From JAYVFR01 sp043772945 (GTDB lineage Bacteria; Patescibacteriota; JACMRA01), in assembly GCA_043772945.1 (NCBI GenBank), contig JAYVFR010000007.1, forward strand, positions 34,945 through 98,944: DNA of 64,000 bases, written 5' to 3'. Position 1 is the stretch's first letter, and every line of letters begins with the position of its first letter. The notes under the pieces were generated by a model that saw only the letters and a program-made list of their open reading frames with translations, ran no database searches and was not told where the DNA came from. The position numbers were made by a program, and so were the translations under genes. Positions 26,548 to 35,033 of the stretch are shown one piece after another.

Positions 26548-26892
26548 ATGCCAATTAGTCCTGTTCAAATAGCTACTCAAACTGGTTACAGTGACATTGA
26601 AGTTTTATCAAGTGCAAATGCTACAATTGATGAAAAATTAAAAAAATATTGGAAACCATCACATGCCCCTTTAGAGACTATAAGAGTATGTGTCGATATC
26701 TATTTAGGTAATAATTCTAATTATTTAGCTGAACGAATTACTGAAATATACAATAATTTTGGTTGGGAAGTAAGTTTTAAACACACAATTAGTCTAGATC
26801 CCAAGGAAAACCTACTTTTTGAATTGGTTACTTTTGAGTTTAGAAGCCAAGAAGAAGTTAATGCTTTAAACCAAGGTTATTGGAAGAAATAA
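26548..26892 (+). CDS. Hypothetical protein (114 aa)
   Basis: Not recognised. Compact alpha/beta, Trp/Tyr-rich, no signal peptide. Preceded by AAAGG 10 bases before the ATG, TTGAAA-N17-TAGTTT as a possible promoter, and followed by a terminator. Its layout and its terminator (GGTGGTTTTTTT) resemble the 1081 and 1463 genes. Confidence 0.7.
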   Translation: MPISPVQIATQTGYSDIEVLSSANATIDEKLKKYWKPSHAPLETIRVCVDIYLGNNSNYLAERITEIYNNFGWEVSFKHTISLDPKENLLFELVTFEFRSQEEVNALNQGYWKK

Positions 26893-26898
26893 ACTGTC

Positions 26899-26950
26899 AA
26901 ACCAACTCTCCACTCTAATAAATTCTAGTAATTTCAGGGGTGGTTTTTTT
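26899..26950 (+). terminator. Terminator after the 114-aa ORF
   Basis: AAACCA with CTCC pairs to GGGG with TGGTTT across a long AT-rich loop, ending in seven Ts. Confidence 0.55.
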
Positions 26951-27099
26951 ATGAAATGAAAAAAATTCGGATTGCGAGAGTGTAATTTCTGTTTTGCAAA
27001 ATATCGCCGCGTAGCGTAGTTTTCCGTCTTTGACAAGTCTAAACATATTCTATTAAGCTACACTTTATTAGCATAAATCTTATCTTATTTCTTTCTATC

Positions 27100-28812
27100 A
27101 TGGCTTGGTACAACACTTACAGACCGCAAAATTTTAATGATGTTATCGGGCAAACCTTGGTTAAAACAGTCCTTCAGAACGCACTTGAATTCAACATTAT
27201 TAAACACGCTTATCTCTTTAGCGGACCTAAGGGTACTGGTAAGACTACCCTTGCTAGGATTTTTGCGGCTTCACTTAATCAAACTGATTTATTTCCTGAA
27301 GCTAAGCTTGATATTATAGAGCTAGATGCGGCTAGCAACACTGGGGTTGATGATGTAAGGCAATTAATAGAAAATAGTAATGTCCCACCTATTAGTGGCA
27401 GGTATAAAGTTTATATAATTGATGAAGTACATATGCTTTCTAAACAAGCAATGAATGCACTTCTAAAGACACTTGAAGAACCTCCCGCTTATTTAGTATT
27501 TCTACTCGCTACCACAAACCCCGAGAAGCTTTTACCAACTGTTTTGTCTCGTTTAACTAAACTTAATCTGACAAGCCACTCAATTAGTAACATTGCAGAC
27601 AGGCTTAGATTCATTGCAAACGAACAAAAAATACTGATAGATGACGCTAGTCTAATTCTAATTGCTAAGCGTAGTAATGGAGGTCAACGTGATGCCATCA
27701 ATTTACTTGAAACGTTACATAGTTACAATCTCCTCGAATACACGTTGCCTGTTACTTCTGATTTGCTAGGCTTGTTACCTGAAGAACTTTTAGAACAAGT
27801 TGGCGTGCAGTTATTATCTAAGACTCTAAGCCCTGATAGTTTAGAAAAAATTACAAGTTTTAATCTTGATGGTGAAACATTTTTGGGTCAATTACTAGAC
27901 TGGGTTTTAGAAAAAAGTTTGAATAATAACCCAAGTTTTGATAAATTAATTATTCCATTAGCTGAAGTTGCCTCAATGAGACTTCCCATTACAAATCCAC
28001 TTCACTCGCTTGCAATAGTCCAAGTTAAGCTTGCCAATGAAGCTCCTATTATTGTAGAAACAGCAAATAAAAATCAAAATATCCAAACTCAAAAACTTCT
28101 GCCAACTATTCCACCAACCGTGATCTTAGCTCCAAAAACTTCAAATCAGATTCAAGAAGAAAAGCAGGAGGATGGTAAAGACGAGTTAGAGCCAGTTTTA
28201 AAACCAAAAGATTTTTCTCCTGATACCCAAGCAATTAATCAGTATTTAACTAGCCTGAAAGTCAATAACGATTGCCCAATGACATTAAAAATCATGCTAT
28301 CAGACCTTGGAGTTGAGAGCGTTAATAAGGATAATTCTAATGAAATTATTTTAAGTATTTCTAATGGAGTTTTTATGACACAAATTAAATCTGCCAAAAA
28401 CATAGATTATTTAAAACAAAAACTATTAGATTATACTGACAAAATTTTTGAAATTCAAATTATTCAAAGGGCTAAAAAAGAAATTTCCAAACATCAGGAA
28501 ACACCAATAGAAAAACAAAACCCTGAAATTCAAAATCAGCTCCAAGATCAGGAATATATTAATCAAACAGAGAATCAGTATCAAGTTGATGAGAAAGTTT
28601 TAGAACCTAAAAAACAAGAAAACAAGATTTTTTATGAAGCTTATAATAAGCTGGCACCAAATATGCAAACTAGTGGTGTCACTGTTTTTGTGCCTCCTAT
28701 CAAACCTCCTTTGGAATCGGGTGAATTAGCCCAAGAAATAAATCATTCAAACAGTGTCAATCTAAATGACGATTGGCAGAGTTCAATTTCAGATTTTGAT
28801 TTAGAAGACTAG
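27100..28812 (+). CDS. dnaX: DNA polymerase III gamma/tau subunit
   Basis: Clamp-loader ATPase. Walker A GPKGTGKTTLAR, ELDAASNTGVDDVRQLI, Walker B IIDEVHMLSKQA and sensor/SRC motif LLATTNPEKLLPTVLSR are all intact; the tau-like C-terminus (about 370-570) is Gln/Glu-rich and low complexity. Oddity: between the P-loop and DAASN the usual four-cysteine zinc module is absent; the link (AASLNQTDLFPEAKLDI) is too short and has no Cys. No programmed-frameshift heptamer of the A-AAA-AAG kind was noticed. Starts at ATG without a Shine-Dalgarno; TTGACA lies at about 27032. Confidence 0.95.
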   Translation: MAWYNTYRPQNFNDVIGQTLVKTVLQNALEFNIIKHAYLFSGPKGTGKTTLARIFAASLNQTDLFPEAKLDIIELDAASNTGVDDVRQLIENSNVPPISGRYKVYIIDEVHMLSKQAMNALLKTLEEPPAYLVFLLATTNPEKLLPTVLSRLTKLNLTSHSISNIADRLRFIANEQKILIDDASLILIAKRSNGGQRDAINLLETLHSYNLLEYTLPVTSDLLGLLPEELLEQVGVQLLSKTLSPDSLEKITSFNLDGETFLGQLLDWVLEKSLNNNPSFDKLIIPLAEVASMRLPITNPLHSLAIVQVKLANEAPIIVETANKNQNIQTQKLLPTIPPTVILAPKTSNQIQEEKQEDGKDELEPVLKPKDFSPDTQAINQYLTSLKVNNDCPMTLKIMLSDLGVESVNKDNSNEIILSISNGVFMTQIKSAKNIDYLKQKLLDYTDKIFEIQIIQRAKKEISKHQETPIEKQNPEIQNQLQDQEYINQTENQYQVDEKVLEPKKQENKIFYEAYNKLAPNMQTSGVTVFVPPIKPPLESGELAQEINHSNSVNLNDDWQSSISDFDLED

Positions 28813-28868
28813 TTAGCCAAAAAGAATTTATTTGCCAAATTGGGAGAAATATTTTTATATTAACTTAT

Positions 28869-29789
28869 ATGACAATTAGTTCTAAAATTAGCTCAAAGGA
28901 ATTACGCCAGAAATATTTAGATTTTTACCGTTCTAAACAACACGCGATTCTACCCTCCAGCCCCCTCGTCCCTAAGGAAGATCCCACCGTTTTATTTAAC
29001 ACTGCTGGAATGCAACCAATTATTCCTTATTTGCTCGGAGTGAGCGAGCATCCCCTTGGCAATAGATTGGCAAATTCTCAAAAATGTATTCGAACAGATG
29101 ACATTGAAGAAGTGGGTGACAATCGCCACGGAACTTTTTTTGAGATGCTTGGAAATTGGGGAATTGCTGGAAGTTATTTCAAAGAAGAGATCATTGCTTG
29201 GAGTATGGAGTTTTTAACCTCACCAGAGTGGCTTAGCCTAGATCCTAGCAGAATTTTTGTTACAGTTTATCAAGGCAATAAAGCGGATGTAGAAGTTGAT
29301 GTTGAAGCGATAGAATTGTGGCAAAAAGAATTTTTAAAACTTGGAATTAAAGCCGAAGTGGCTAGTGAAAACGACTATTTAGAAACTAATAAATTTGCTA
29401 AAATTAGAACACTTTCTGGTAAAGATAACTGGTGGGGACTTCCTTACCGAGGCCCTTGCGGACCTTGTAGTGAAATGTATTATTTAATGCCAAGTAATCC
29501 CGTTGATTTTGAGAGTAGTATTCTACCAAAAATGGCCAAAGAGGAAAAAGCTTTTTTTATAGACGATCAGATTGTAGAGATTGGGAATAATGTTTTTATG
29601 AGTTATTTAGGCGAGTGGGGTTTAAATAAAGAGCCAATTAATCTGACTAAAATGGATTTTCCAAATATTGACACTGGCCTTGGTTTTGAGAGATTTCTTG
29701 CGGTGATTAATGGAGTTGATACAATTTATAAAACTGATTTATTCGAGCCAATCCTCGAAGTTGTAGAAAAATTTAAAACAAATAATTAG
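28869..29789 (+). CDS. alaS: Alanyl-tRNA synthetase, catalytic domain only
   Basis: 306 aa covering only the class II aminoacylation core of AlaRS: ELRQKYLDFYRSKQH, LFNTAGMQPIIPYLLG, RHGTFFEMLGNWGIAG, GPCGPCSEMYY and motif 3 DTGLGFERFLAVINGV. Complete AlaRS is usually 700-900 aa and continues with a tRNA-recognition helical domain, an editing domain and C-Ala. Here a clean TAG follows, and the next 35 bases and gene are unrelated, with no AlaRS sequence in other frames. Either the enzyme is split, with the rest elsewhere, or it is a minimal form. Confidence 0.92.
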   Translation: MTISSKISSKELRQKYLDFYRSKQHAILPSSPLVPKEDPTVLFNTAGMQPIIPYLLGVSEHPLGNRLANSQKCIRTDDIEEVGDNRHGTFFEMLGNWGIAGSYFKEEIIAWSMEFLTSPEWLSLDPSRIFVTVYQGNKADVEVDVEAIELWQKEFLKLGIKAEVASENDYLETNKFAKIRTLSGKDNWWGLPYRGPCGPCSEMYYLMPSNPVDFESSILPKMAKEEKAFFIDDQIVEIGNNVFMSYLGEWGLNKEPINLTKMDFPNIDTGLGFERFLAVINGVDTIYKTDLFEPILEVVEKFKTNN

Positions 29790-29824
29790 TTGACCAAATA
29801 CACTTGAATAATTAAGTTCTTGGA

Positions 29825-30496
29825 ATGTCTCAAAATCTATCTTTTTCGCAATCCAAGCTTCAGAACTTAGAAAATACTCTTAACCTTACAAGGCAAGATA
29901 CAACAAAAGCAAGCCTTTTAACAATTTTAAATGATCTCCCAAAGACTGTTGATGAGGCTATATTAAAAGAGCTAAATTCAATAATTACCGATTATTCTGA
30001 CAGGATAGATTTTTTAACTGAACAGGAGTTAATTATAAACGTAATTTCACCAATTCTTAGGCTCGTTAAAAATAAGGGTGAGGGTTATTCCAACTTTGCC
30101 AATAGAACTTTTGGTTATGATTTTGGTGAGATTAAACTTAGTGGTGCAGTAGATTATACTATTGCTAGTGGTAAATATGAGCCAAGTGTTCCTTATTTTT
30201 GTTTTCATGAATATAAAAAAGAGCAAAATTTTGATGGTGATCCTCGTGGTCAACTCCTTGCCGAAATGCTAGTGGCTCAAGCTCTTAATCGTGATGCTAA
30301 AACTGGTTTTGAGACAATTTGTGGTTGCGTAGTCATTGGTCGCAATTGGTTTTGGATAATTCTAAAAGACAAAGAATATGCTGTTTCAAAAGCCTACGAC
30401 TCAACTCAAATAGAAGATCTTGAAGAAATTTATCTAATCTTGATTAAAATCAAATATATTATTGAAGATCACATTAAAGATCAAAAAATTAAATAA
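29825..30496 (+). CDS. Predicted PD-(D/E)XK-fold nuclease
   Basis: 223 aa. LSGAVDYTIASG (D110) followed 19 residues later by FHEYKKE (E129-Y-K131) gives the D-x(n)-E-x-K core of restriction-like nucleases, and QLLAEMLVAQAL plus CGCVVIGRNWFWIIL supply the helix and strand that usually follow. Proteins of this layout occur widely in bacterial genomes as solitary nucleases of unknown target. N-terminal 75 residues are helical. It sits directly behind the truncated alaS (35-base gap). Confidence 0.75.
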   Translation: MSQNLSFSQSKLQNLENTLNLTRQDTTKASLLTILNDLPKTVDEAILKELNSIITDYSDRIDFLTEQELIINVISPILRLVKNKGEGYSNFANRTFGYDFGEIKLSGAVDYTIASGKYEPSVPYFCFHEYKKEQNFDGDPRGQLLAEMLVAQALNRDAKTGFETICGCVVIGRNWFWIILKDKEYAVSKAYDSTQIEDLEEIYLILIKIKYIIEDHIKDQKIK

Positions 30497-30527
30497 TAAA
30501 TAAAACTTTTTTAAATATAATTATATT

Positions 30528-30623
30528 ATGTCTAGAGCTAAGTTTCCATTTTTACGTTTGATCTTTGAGATTATTTCATTTTCTTTATTTTTCCTTGGTT
30601 TCCTTATAACAATTAACCGCTAA
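30528..30623 (+). CDS. Possible 31-aa single-membrane-helix peptide
   Basis: A short frame from ATG 30528 to TAA 30621 encodes a peptide with a basic start (MSRAKFPFLR) and one hydrophobic helix of about 18 residues ending in TINR. TATAAT lies at 30516-30521, six bases before the ATG. Small size makes chance occurrence possible. Confidence 0.3.
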   Translation: MSRAKFPFLRLIFEIISFSLFFLGFLITINR

Positions 30624-30686
30624 ACGATCAAGATATTGAGCAAATAAAACAAATTTTAGAAACTGTAATCTAGCTAATTAATTCTT

Positions 30687-31010
30687 ATGGCCAGCTACTC
30701 TTTAATAACCAAAAAAGATTCTATTTTCCGCCAGATTAGTAAGTTTAAAACTGCTAATAATTATATCACCAATGATATTTCACCCAATTTTAGTCTAGCG
30801 ACTACTTCTGGTTTTGATTATTTAGAAACAGAAATTACACAATATGACAGGATTTATTTTGTTTTGACAGGTGTTCTCGAATTAAACTTTGAGGAAGATA
30901 AAATTACAGTAAACCCCAACGACTCTATTTTTATCAAAACTGGTACAACCTATACAATTTCTGGAACTTTTAACGCAGTTGTAGTTAATCAGCCTGCATT
31001 TAAAAATTAA
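30687..31010 (+). CDS. Cupin-domain protein
   Basis: 107-aa single-domain beta-barrel. DRIYFVLTGVLELNFEEDKI followed by NPNDSIFIKTGTTYTISG is the two-motif cupin pattern (G-x-L-x-x-x and the later P-x-G/T-x-x-Y/H), but the metal-binding His residues are replaced, so it may bind a small ligand without metal. No operon partner. Confidence 0.75.
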   Translation: MASYSLITKKDSIFRQISKFKTANNYITNDISPNFSLATTSGFDYLETEITQYDRIYFVLTGVLELNFEEDKITVNPNDSIFIKTGTTYTISGTFNAVVVNQPAFKN

Positions 31011-31149
31011 ACTATGTTCGAGAAAACAATTATATTCTCGCATGGCTTTGAGGTAAAAGTGATATGCAAGAAATAATAAAGGATCTTTAAAAAAAGACCA
31101 GAATAATCTGATCTTGTGAAGGTGTGGAAAAGGTTAAAAACTAGTAGTT

Positions 31150-31506
31150 TTAATTTTTTTTCTTGCAATCTTTCCAAATACCATTGTTGCATTCATAAAC
31201 AAAGATATGCTCAAAGGTTGTAACACTACTTCGGTAGCTATCCTGCTTGATAATGATCGGAATATTTAAATCCGTCTCATAATCGTAACCGATAAAAACG
31301 TAAATGATGTCGAGTGAACCGTTACCCAGAAAAATGTGCTTTCTATACAGGGGATATTGATTGACTAAATAAGTAGCCTCTTTAGGTAGAGTACCGTTTA
31401 GCTCTTTAATCAGCTTTTGAGACGAGATAGTTCTAAAAAACCAGTATAACACTAAAGGTTTAATCATTCCATCAAACAACTCTTTGAAAGCTTGACTAGT
31501 TTTCAT
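31150..31506 (-). CDS. Hypothetical protein (118 aa)
   Basis: Not recognised. Helical N-terminal third, then a beta-rich section (KHIFLGNGSLDIIYVFIGYDYETDL) and a Cys-containing Lys-rich tail (YECNNGIWKDCKKKN). Follows capA on the same strand with a 72-base gap. Confidence 0.65.
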   Translation of the reverse strand: MKTSQAFKELFDGMIKPLVLYWFFRTISSQKLIKELNGTLPKEATYLVNQYPLYRKHIFLGNGSLDIIYVFIGYDYETDLNIPIIIKQDSYRSSVTTFEHIFVYECNNGIWKDCKKKN

Positions 31507-31578
31507 GATACAAAAATTCTCGGTGATAAAAGTAAATACCGAGACCTCTAACGTAGAGAAAAGTGCAAATATTAATAT

Positions 31579-32844
31579 CTACTTTTTTAATTTCTCGACT
31601 GTTTGTTGCCAATTAATTTTAGTTAAAATTTCAGAAGCGATGTCTGGACTTGCTTTTTTAGCCAGTTTGTTACTGTTATCAAGGGGAATTGCATCGTAAT
31701 TGATAGTAAAAGTAGGTTTTTTTAGATTATTTGTAATAGCTTTCTGGAGGCAGTTGTCTTGGAATTTTTGACACTCTGAGCCTAAGTCAATAAATTTTTG
31801 GAGATTGGCATCAAACTTATAATTAAAATCCAAATTAAGCGCAAAGCCTCGTCTAACTTGTGAACTAGCCTGCTGATCAAAAATGAAATTCCCAAGTGAA
31901 TATACAATTAATTTATCTTTGTAAACTTCAGTATTCTGAATACTATGAACATGCGTACCAACAACAGCATCGGCTCCTTGATCAATGTATTGATGTGCAA
32001 AATCCTCTTGTAACCCGTCAGCTTGATAAGTATATTCTTTGCCTTGATGTGGCATTACAATTGTCGGGAAATACTTGGCGTATTGGCTAATTATTGCAAC
32101 TTGAGACTCTGTTGGAAGCTTAAAAACATTATGATACCCACAGAGAGCAATTGGAAATTGGATTTCAACTTCTTTGTTATTTTCATCGAGAGTTCTAGCT
32201 GGTAAGCTTATTATTTCGCAAATATCTTTTTCCACTGCATTATCAAAATGCCCAAAATACTGAATTTTATTTTTTTCTAAATTGTCTCTAGTTTGCCCCA
32301 AACCACCAACTTGTTCCATATTATCAGTGTGATTATTAGCAAGCGTAAAAGCGTTAAACCACTTAGAAGCCCCAGCGGTGTATTCAGAAGGACAGCTAAA
32401 AGCTAAGGTATCATCCTGAGTTGCTGAATCTATATATGTACTAGTGATAGGGCATTCCATGTCAGCAATCCACGCATCATACTTCTCACGCTCCAATGTA
32501 TTTAATCCACTAAATGGATAATCGTATTTAAGGGGAGAAAGTTTAGACCAATCGTCAATGTACCTACCCCAAAAGACCTCTCCCAGAAATAGAGTATTCA
32601 TTTTAACATTTGTAATTTTAGGAATTTGAGAGGCTTGAGAAGACGTTGAAATTTCTGCATTACTATTTTCAGATGTTTTATTTTTCTGCATGTGAAGCGG
32701 CACTTGATCATCGTTTATATAATCTATTACGGGAGGTTTAAAGGTATCCCAGACGCTAAACCCTAAGATAGAAACTAAGATTAAAGTTAAAATTATAGTT
32801 AAAATTATAGTTAAGGTCGTAGTATATTTCTTATTACTAAACAT
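31579..32844 (-). CDS. capA: CapA family (poly-gamma-glutamate / capsule) metallophosphatase-like protein
   Basis: Membrane-anchored protein (helix at about 10-33) with the PGA_cap calcineurin-like domain: LFLGEVFWGRYID, DAWIADMECPIT, TLANNHTDN, VMPHQGKEYTYQA and ADAVVGTHVHSIQNTEVYKDKLI. Family members act in anionic polymer or capsule synthesis or attachment, though the enzymatic role is uncertain. 421 aa, normal. No capB/capC neighbours; the long minus-strand run continues upstream. Confidence 0.88.
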   Translation of the reverse strand: MFSNKKYTTTLTIILTIILTLILVSILGFSVWDTFKPPVIDYINDDQVPLHMQKNKTSENSNAEISTSSQASQIPKITNVKMNTLFLGEVFWGRYIDDWSKLSPLKYDYPFSGLNTLEREKYDAWIADMECPITSTYIDSATQDDTLAFSCPSEYTAGASKWFNAFTLANNHTDNMEQVGGLGQTRDNLEKNKIQYFGHFDNAVEKDICEIISLPARTLDENNKEVEIQFPIALCGYHNVFKLPTESQVAIISQYAKYFPTIVMPHQGKEYTYQADGLQEDFAHQYIDQGADAVVGTHVHSIQNTEVYKDKLIVYSLGNFIFDQQASSQVRRGFALNLDFNYKFDANLQKFIDLGSECQKFQDNCLQKAITNNLKKPTFTINYDAIPLDNSNKLAKKASPDIASEILTKINWQQTVEKLKK

Positions 32845-32918
32845 AATATCAGCTCTCTGACTCTTGGTGAGTTTTTCGTCAATTAGTAGGATAGTTCAGC
32901 GTGTTGAGTATTGGGTAT

Positions 32919-34307
32919 TTAATTAATTAAATTAGCTGTAACTAAATCATTCTCAGCGTAATCTTTATACATTTGATTGAATTGCACGTATACATTGTTC
33001 TTGCAATTATACTTATAATCGTTTTCAATAGCACTATATTCATTAGCTTCACCCAGTTTTAAACTTTCGTAACTTTCATAATCATCATAATATTTACTTG
33101 CTGTGTATTTAATACTATAATTATTTAAACAAGTTTTATATTCTTCTATATATTTCTTACGACCTATTTTCAATTTTTCAGCATTGTAGACTATGCTTAA
33201 AATAGGGTACCTGTGTAGATTTTTTAAATTTAAAAATACCTTCTTTAAATCTTTTAAATGCTTGCTAATTGGATCAGAATCTAACCAAATTTGATCAGAT
33301 TTAAATTCGGTTAAAGAATTGTAAATATTATGCTGAAAATCATCTAACTGAGAGTCTGGTAAAATGTTAATTTCTACTATTTTTTTGTCCAGAAATTTAA
33401 TACTTTCGCTATTGCCCAACTTAGACGTAAACGACCAAGGGTAATTCACTACATCTTTAATATCTGGATTAATTATTTTAGAGCTTTGAATATCATACCT
33501 TAATACACACAATTCAGTTTGCATAAGTTTTTTTTCTGTCAAATTTGGAATATCATTTAATTTCAAAAAATAAAAATATCGATTGATAAGCACACTATCA
33601 TTATATCTTTCGTATTCGTCTCTTTTTTGCATATTTTTAATTTCGGTAAATGATGTCATTGAATTATTGATAGATATATTCTTTATAATATCAAATAACT
33701 TTTCTCTAATTGTGCTGCTAACATTGTCACCGTAAAAATTAGCTATTTTATCGTCATTCTTATTGATAGCTAAAATCAGTTGTATAACATAAGGATTATC
33801 AGGTGCATACTCAATGAATATTTTATCAATTTTGTATCTCAATTCAGGGTAGTTAAAAGTAATTAGATAGTCAGCTGAATTTAAATTTTGGATTTGTTGA
33901 GGTGTAATAGTTTGCAAAGTCACTGGATTAAAAGAATACCCTTTTTCAATAATTTTGTAGTCCTTTAAGCTAACTTCACTTTTTGCGAGTCTTAATATCT
34001 TGTCTATCCAATTAACTTGGTATTCATCAGACTTATCTTGAGCTTGAATATCTCTGTATTTCCCATAGTCCTCATAGGTGTTAATTCTGAGTAAAGAACA
34101 CAGTTCTTGGTTAGAATACATTTGATTTGATAACAATTGACTTTGATTCATTGATTCTATAGAAACTATCTTAGCTTTTTGTGTAAAGTTATTTTTATTA
34201 CAAACTAAAAATCCCAAAGCTCCGATTAGAATCAACAACAAACTCAAGGTTACCAAAATGGCAATTTTTAAAATATTTGAAAGATTTATTTTTGATGTCG
34301 CATTCAT
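32919..34307 (-). CDS. Hypothetical membrane-anchored protein (462 aa)
   Basis: Not recognised. One N-terminal membrane helix (about 12-33), then an extracytoplasmic domain rich in Asn, Lys and Tyr with many predicted helices; Cys pairs (ELCSLL, ELCVLR, KTCLNN, YNCKNN) may form disulfides. Its base composition is more AT-rich than its neighbours. Lies 67 bases after recR and 74 before capA on the same strand. Confidence 0.75.
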   Translation of the reverse strand: MNATSKINLSNILKIAILVTLSLLLILIGALGFLVCNKNNFTQKAKIVSIESMNQSQLLSNQMYSNQELCSLLRINTYEDYGKYRDIQAQDKSDEYQVNWIDKILRLAKSEVSLKDYKIIEKGYSFNPVTLQTITPQQIQNLNSADYLITFNYPELRYKIDKIFIEYAPDNPYVIQLILAINKNDDKIANFYGDNVSSTIREKLFDIIKNISINNSMTSFTEIKNMQKRDEYERYNDSVLINRYFYFLKLNDIPNLTEKKLMQTELCVLRYDIQSSKIINPDIKDVVNYPWSFTSKLGNSESIKFLDKKIVEINILPDSQLDDFQHNIYNSLTEFKSDQIWLDSDPISKHLKDLKKVFLNLKNLHRYPILSIVYNAEKLKIGRKKYIEEYKTCLNNYSIKYTASKYYDDYESYESLKLGEANEYSAIENDYKYNCKNNVYVQFNQMYKDYAENDLVTANLIN

Positions 34308-34374
34308 GACAAAATTATATTTAATTTTTATTACCTGGTCTAATTTGCCATTTTTACAAAAAACTATTTAATAC

Positions 34375-35010
34375 CTAATTATTTATATCAGTTCTGGCAT
34401 TCAAGGCTTTCGTAAGGGTTGCTATATCAAGCTTTTCTGGATTATAATTTACAGGTAGACCTTGAGCCATTTGAGTAATTTTAATTTGATTTCTATAAGG
34501 CTGAGTATTTAAACTTTGAGTCAAAAAAGCAGTGGTTGTCTGAGCGTTAAACCCTTGCTTAAAAAATAAAATTAGTTCTACAAATTCATGCTTTAAACAA
34601 AGCTTTGGCAGTCTTTGGTTAACTAACTCTATTAAAGTAGTATCCTCTTCAAACTTATTATCAATCGGAGAAATTAAGTTATTTAAAACATGATACAGTC
34701 CATAATAAACTTCAGTATTCTCTAGGCTAATTATATCAGTTACTTTCTCAACTAAACAAATTATATTTTGAGTTCGGTTTGTATTTTTACAGATGACACA
34801 TAAACCACCATCGCTAAGATAGTGACATTGGGGACAAAATTTAATGTTTTCTAAACTTTTTTGGAGAGAGTTAACTATTGCTTTTTGATTCTCGGAAGTT
34901 GATAAAATATAGTCTAGGGTTATTTTAGTCGCACTTTTTTTACCTAGCGAGGAGAGGAGTTGTAAACTTGTAATGACTTCTTGAATTTCAGCTGGCAAAC
35001 TTACAGACAT
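34375..35010 (-). CDS. recR: Recombination mediator RecR
   Basis: RecFOR-pathway loader of RecA. LGKKSATKITLDYIL (HhH), C4 zinc finger FCPQCHYLSDGGLCVIC, and a Toprim region IICLVEKVTDIISLEN...YYGLYHVLNNLISP. The Walker-like C-terminal part is divergent. 211 aa, slightly above the usual ~200. Third gene of ftsA-gyrA-recR, 23 bases after gyrA. Confidence 0.92.
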   Translation of the reverse strand: MSVSLPAEIQEVITSLQLLSSLGKKSATKITLDYILSTSENQKAIVNSLQKSLENIKFCPQCHYLSDGGLCVICKNTNRTQNIICLVEKVTDIISLENTEVYYGLYHVLNNLISPIDNKFEEDTTLIELVNQRLPKLCLKHEFVELILFFKQGFNAQTTTAFLTQSLNTQPYRNQIKITQMAQGLPVNYNPEKLDIATLTKALNARTDINN

Positions 35011-35033
35011 TTTTTAATAGATTCCTAATAACT

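Noticed and set aside
31007..31192. 61-aa minus-strand ORF
   Set aside because: No start context, overlaps the 118-aa ORF in another frame, composition not protein-like.
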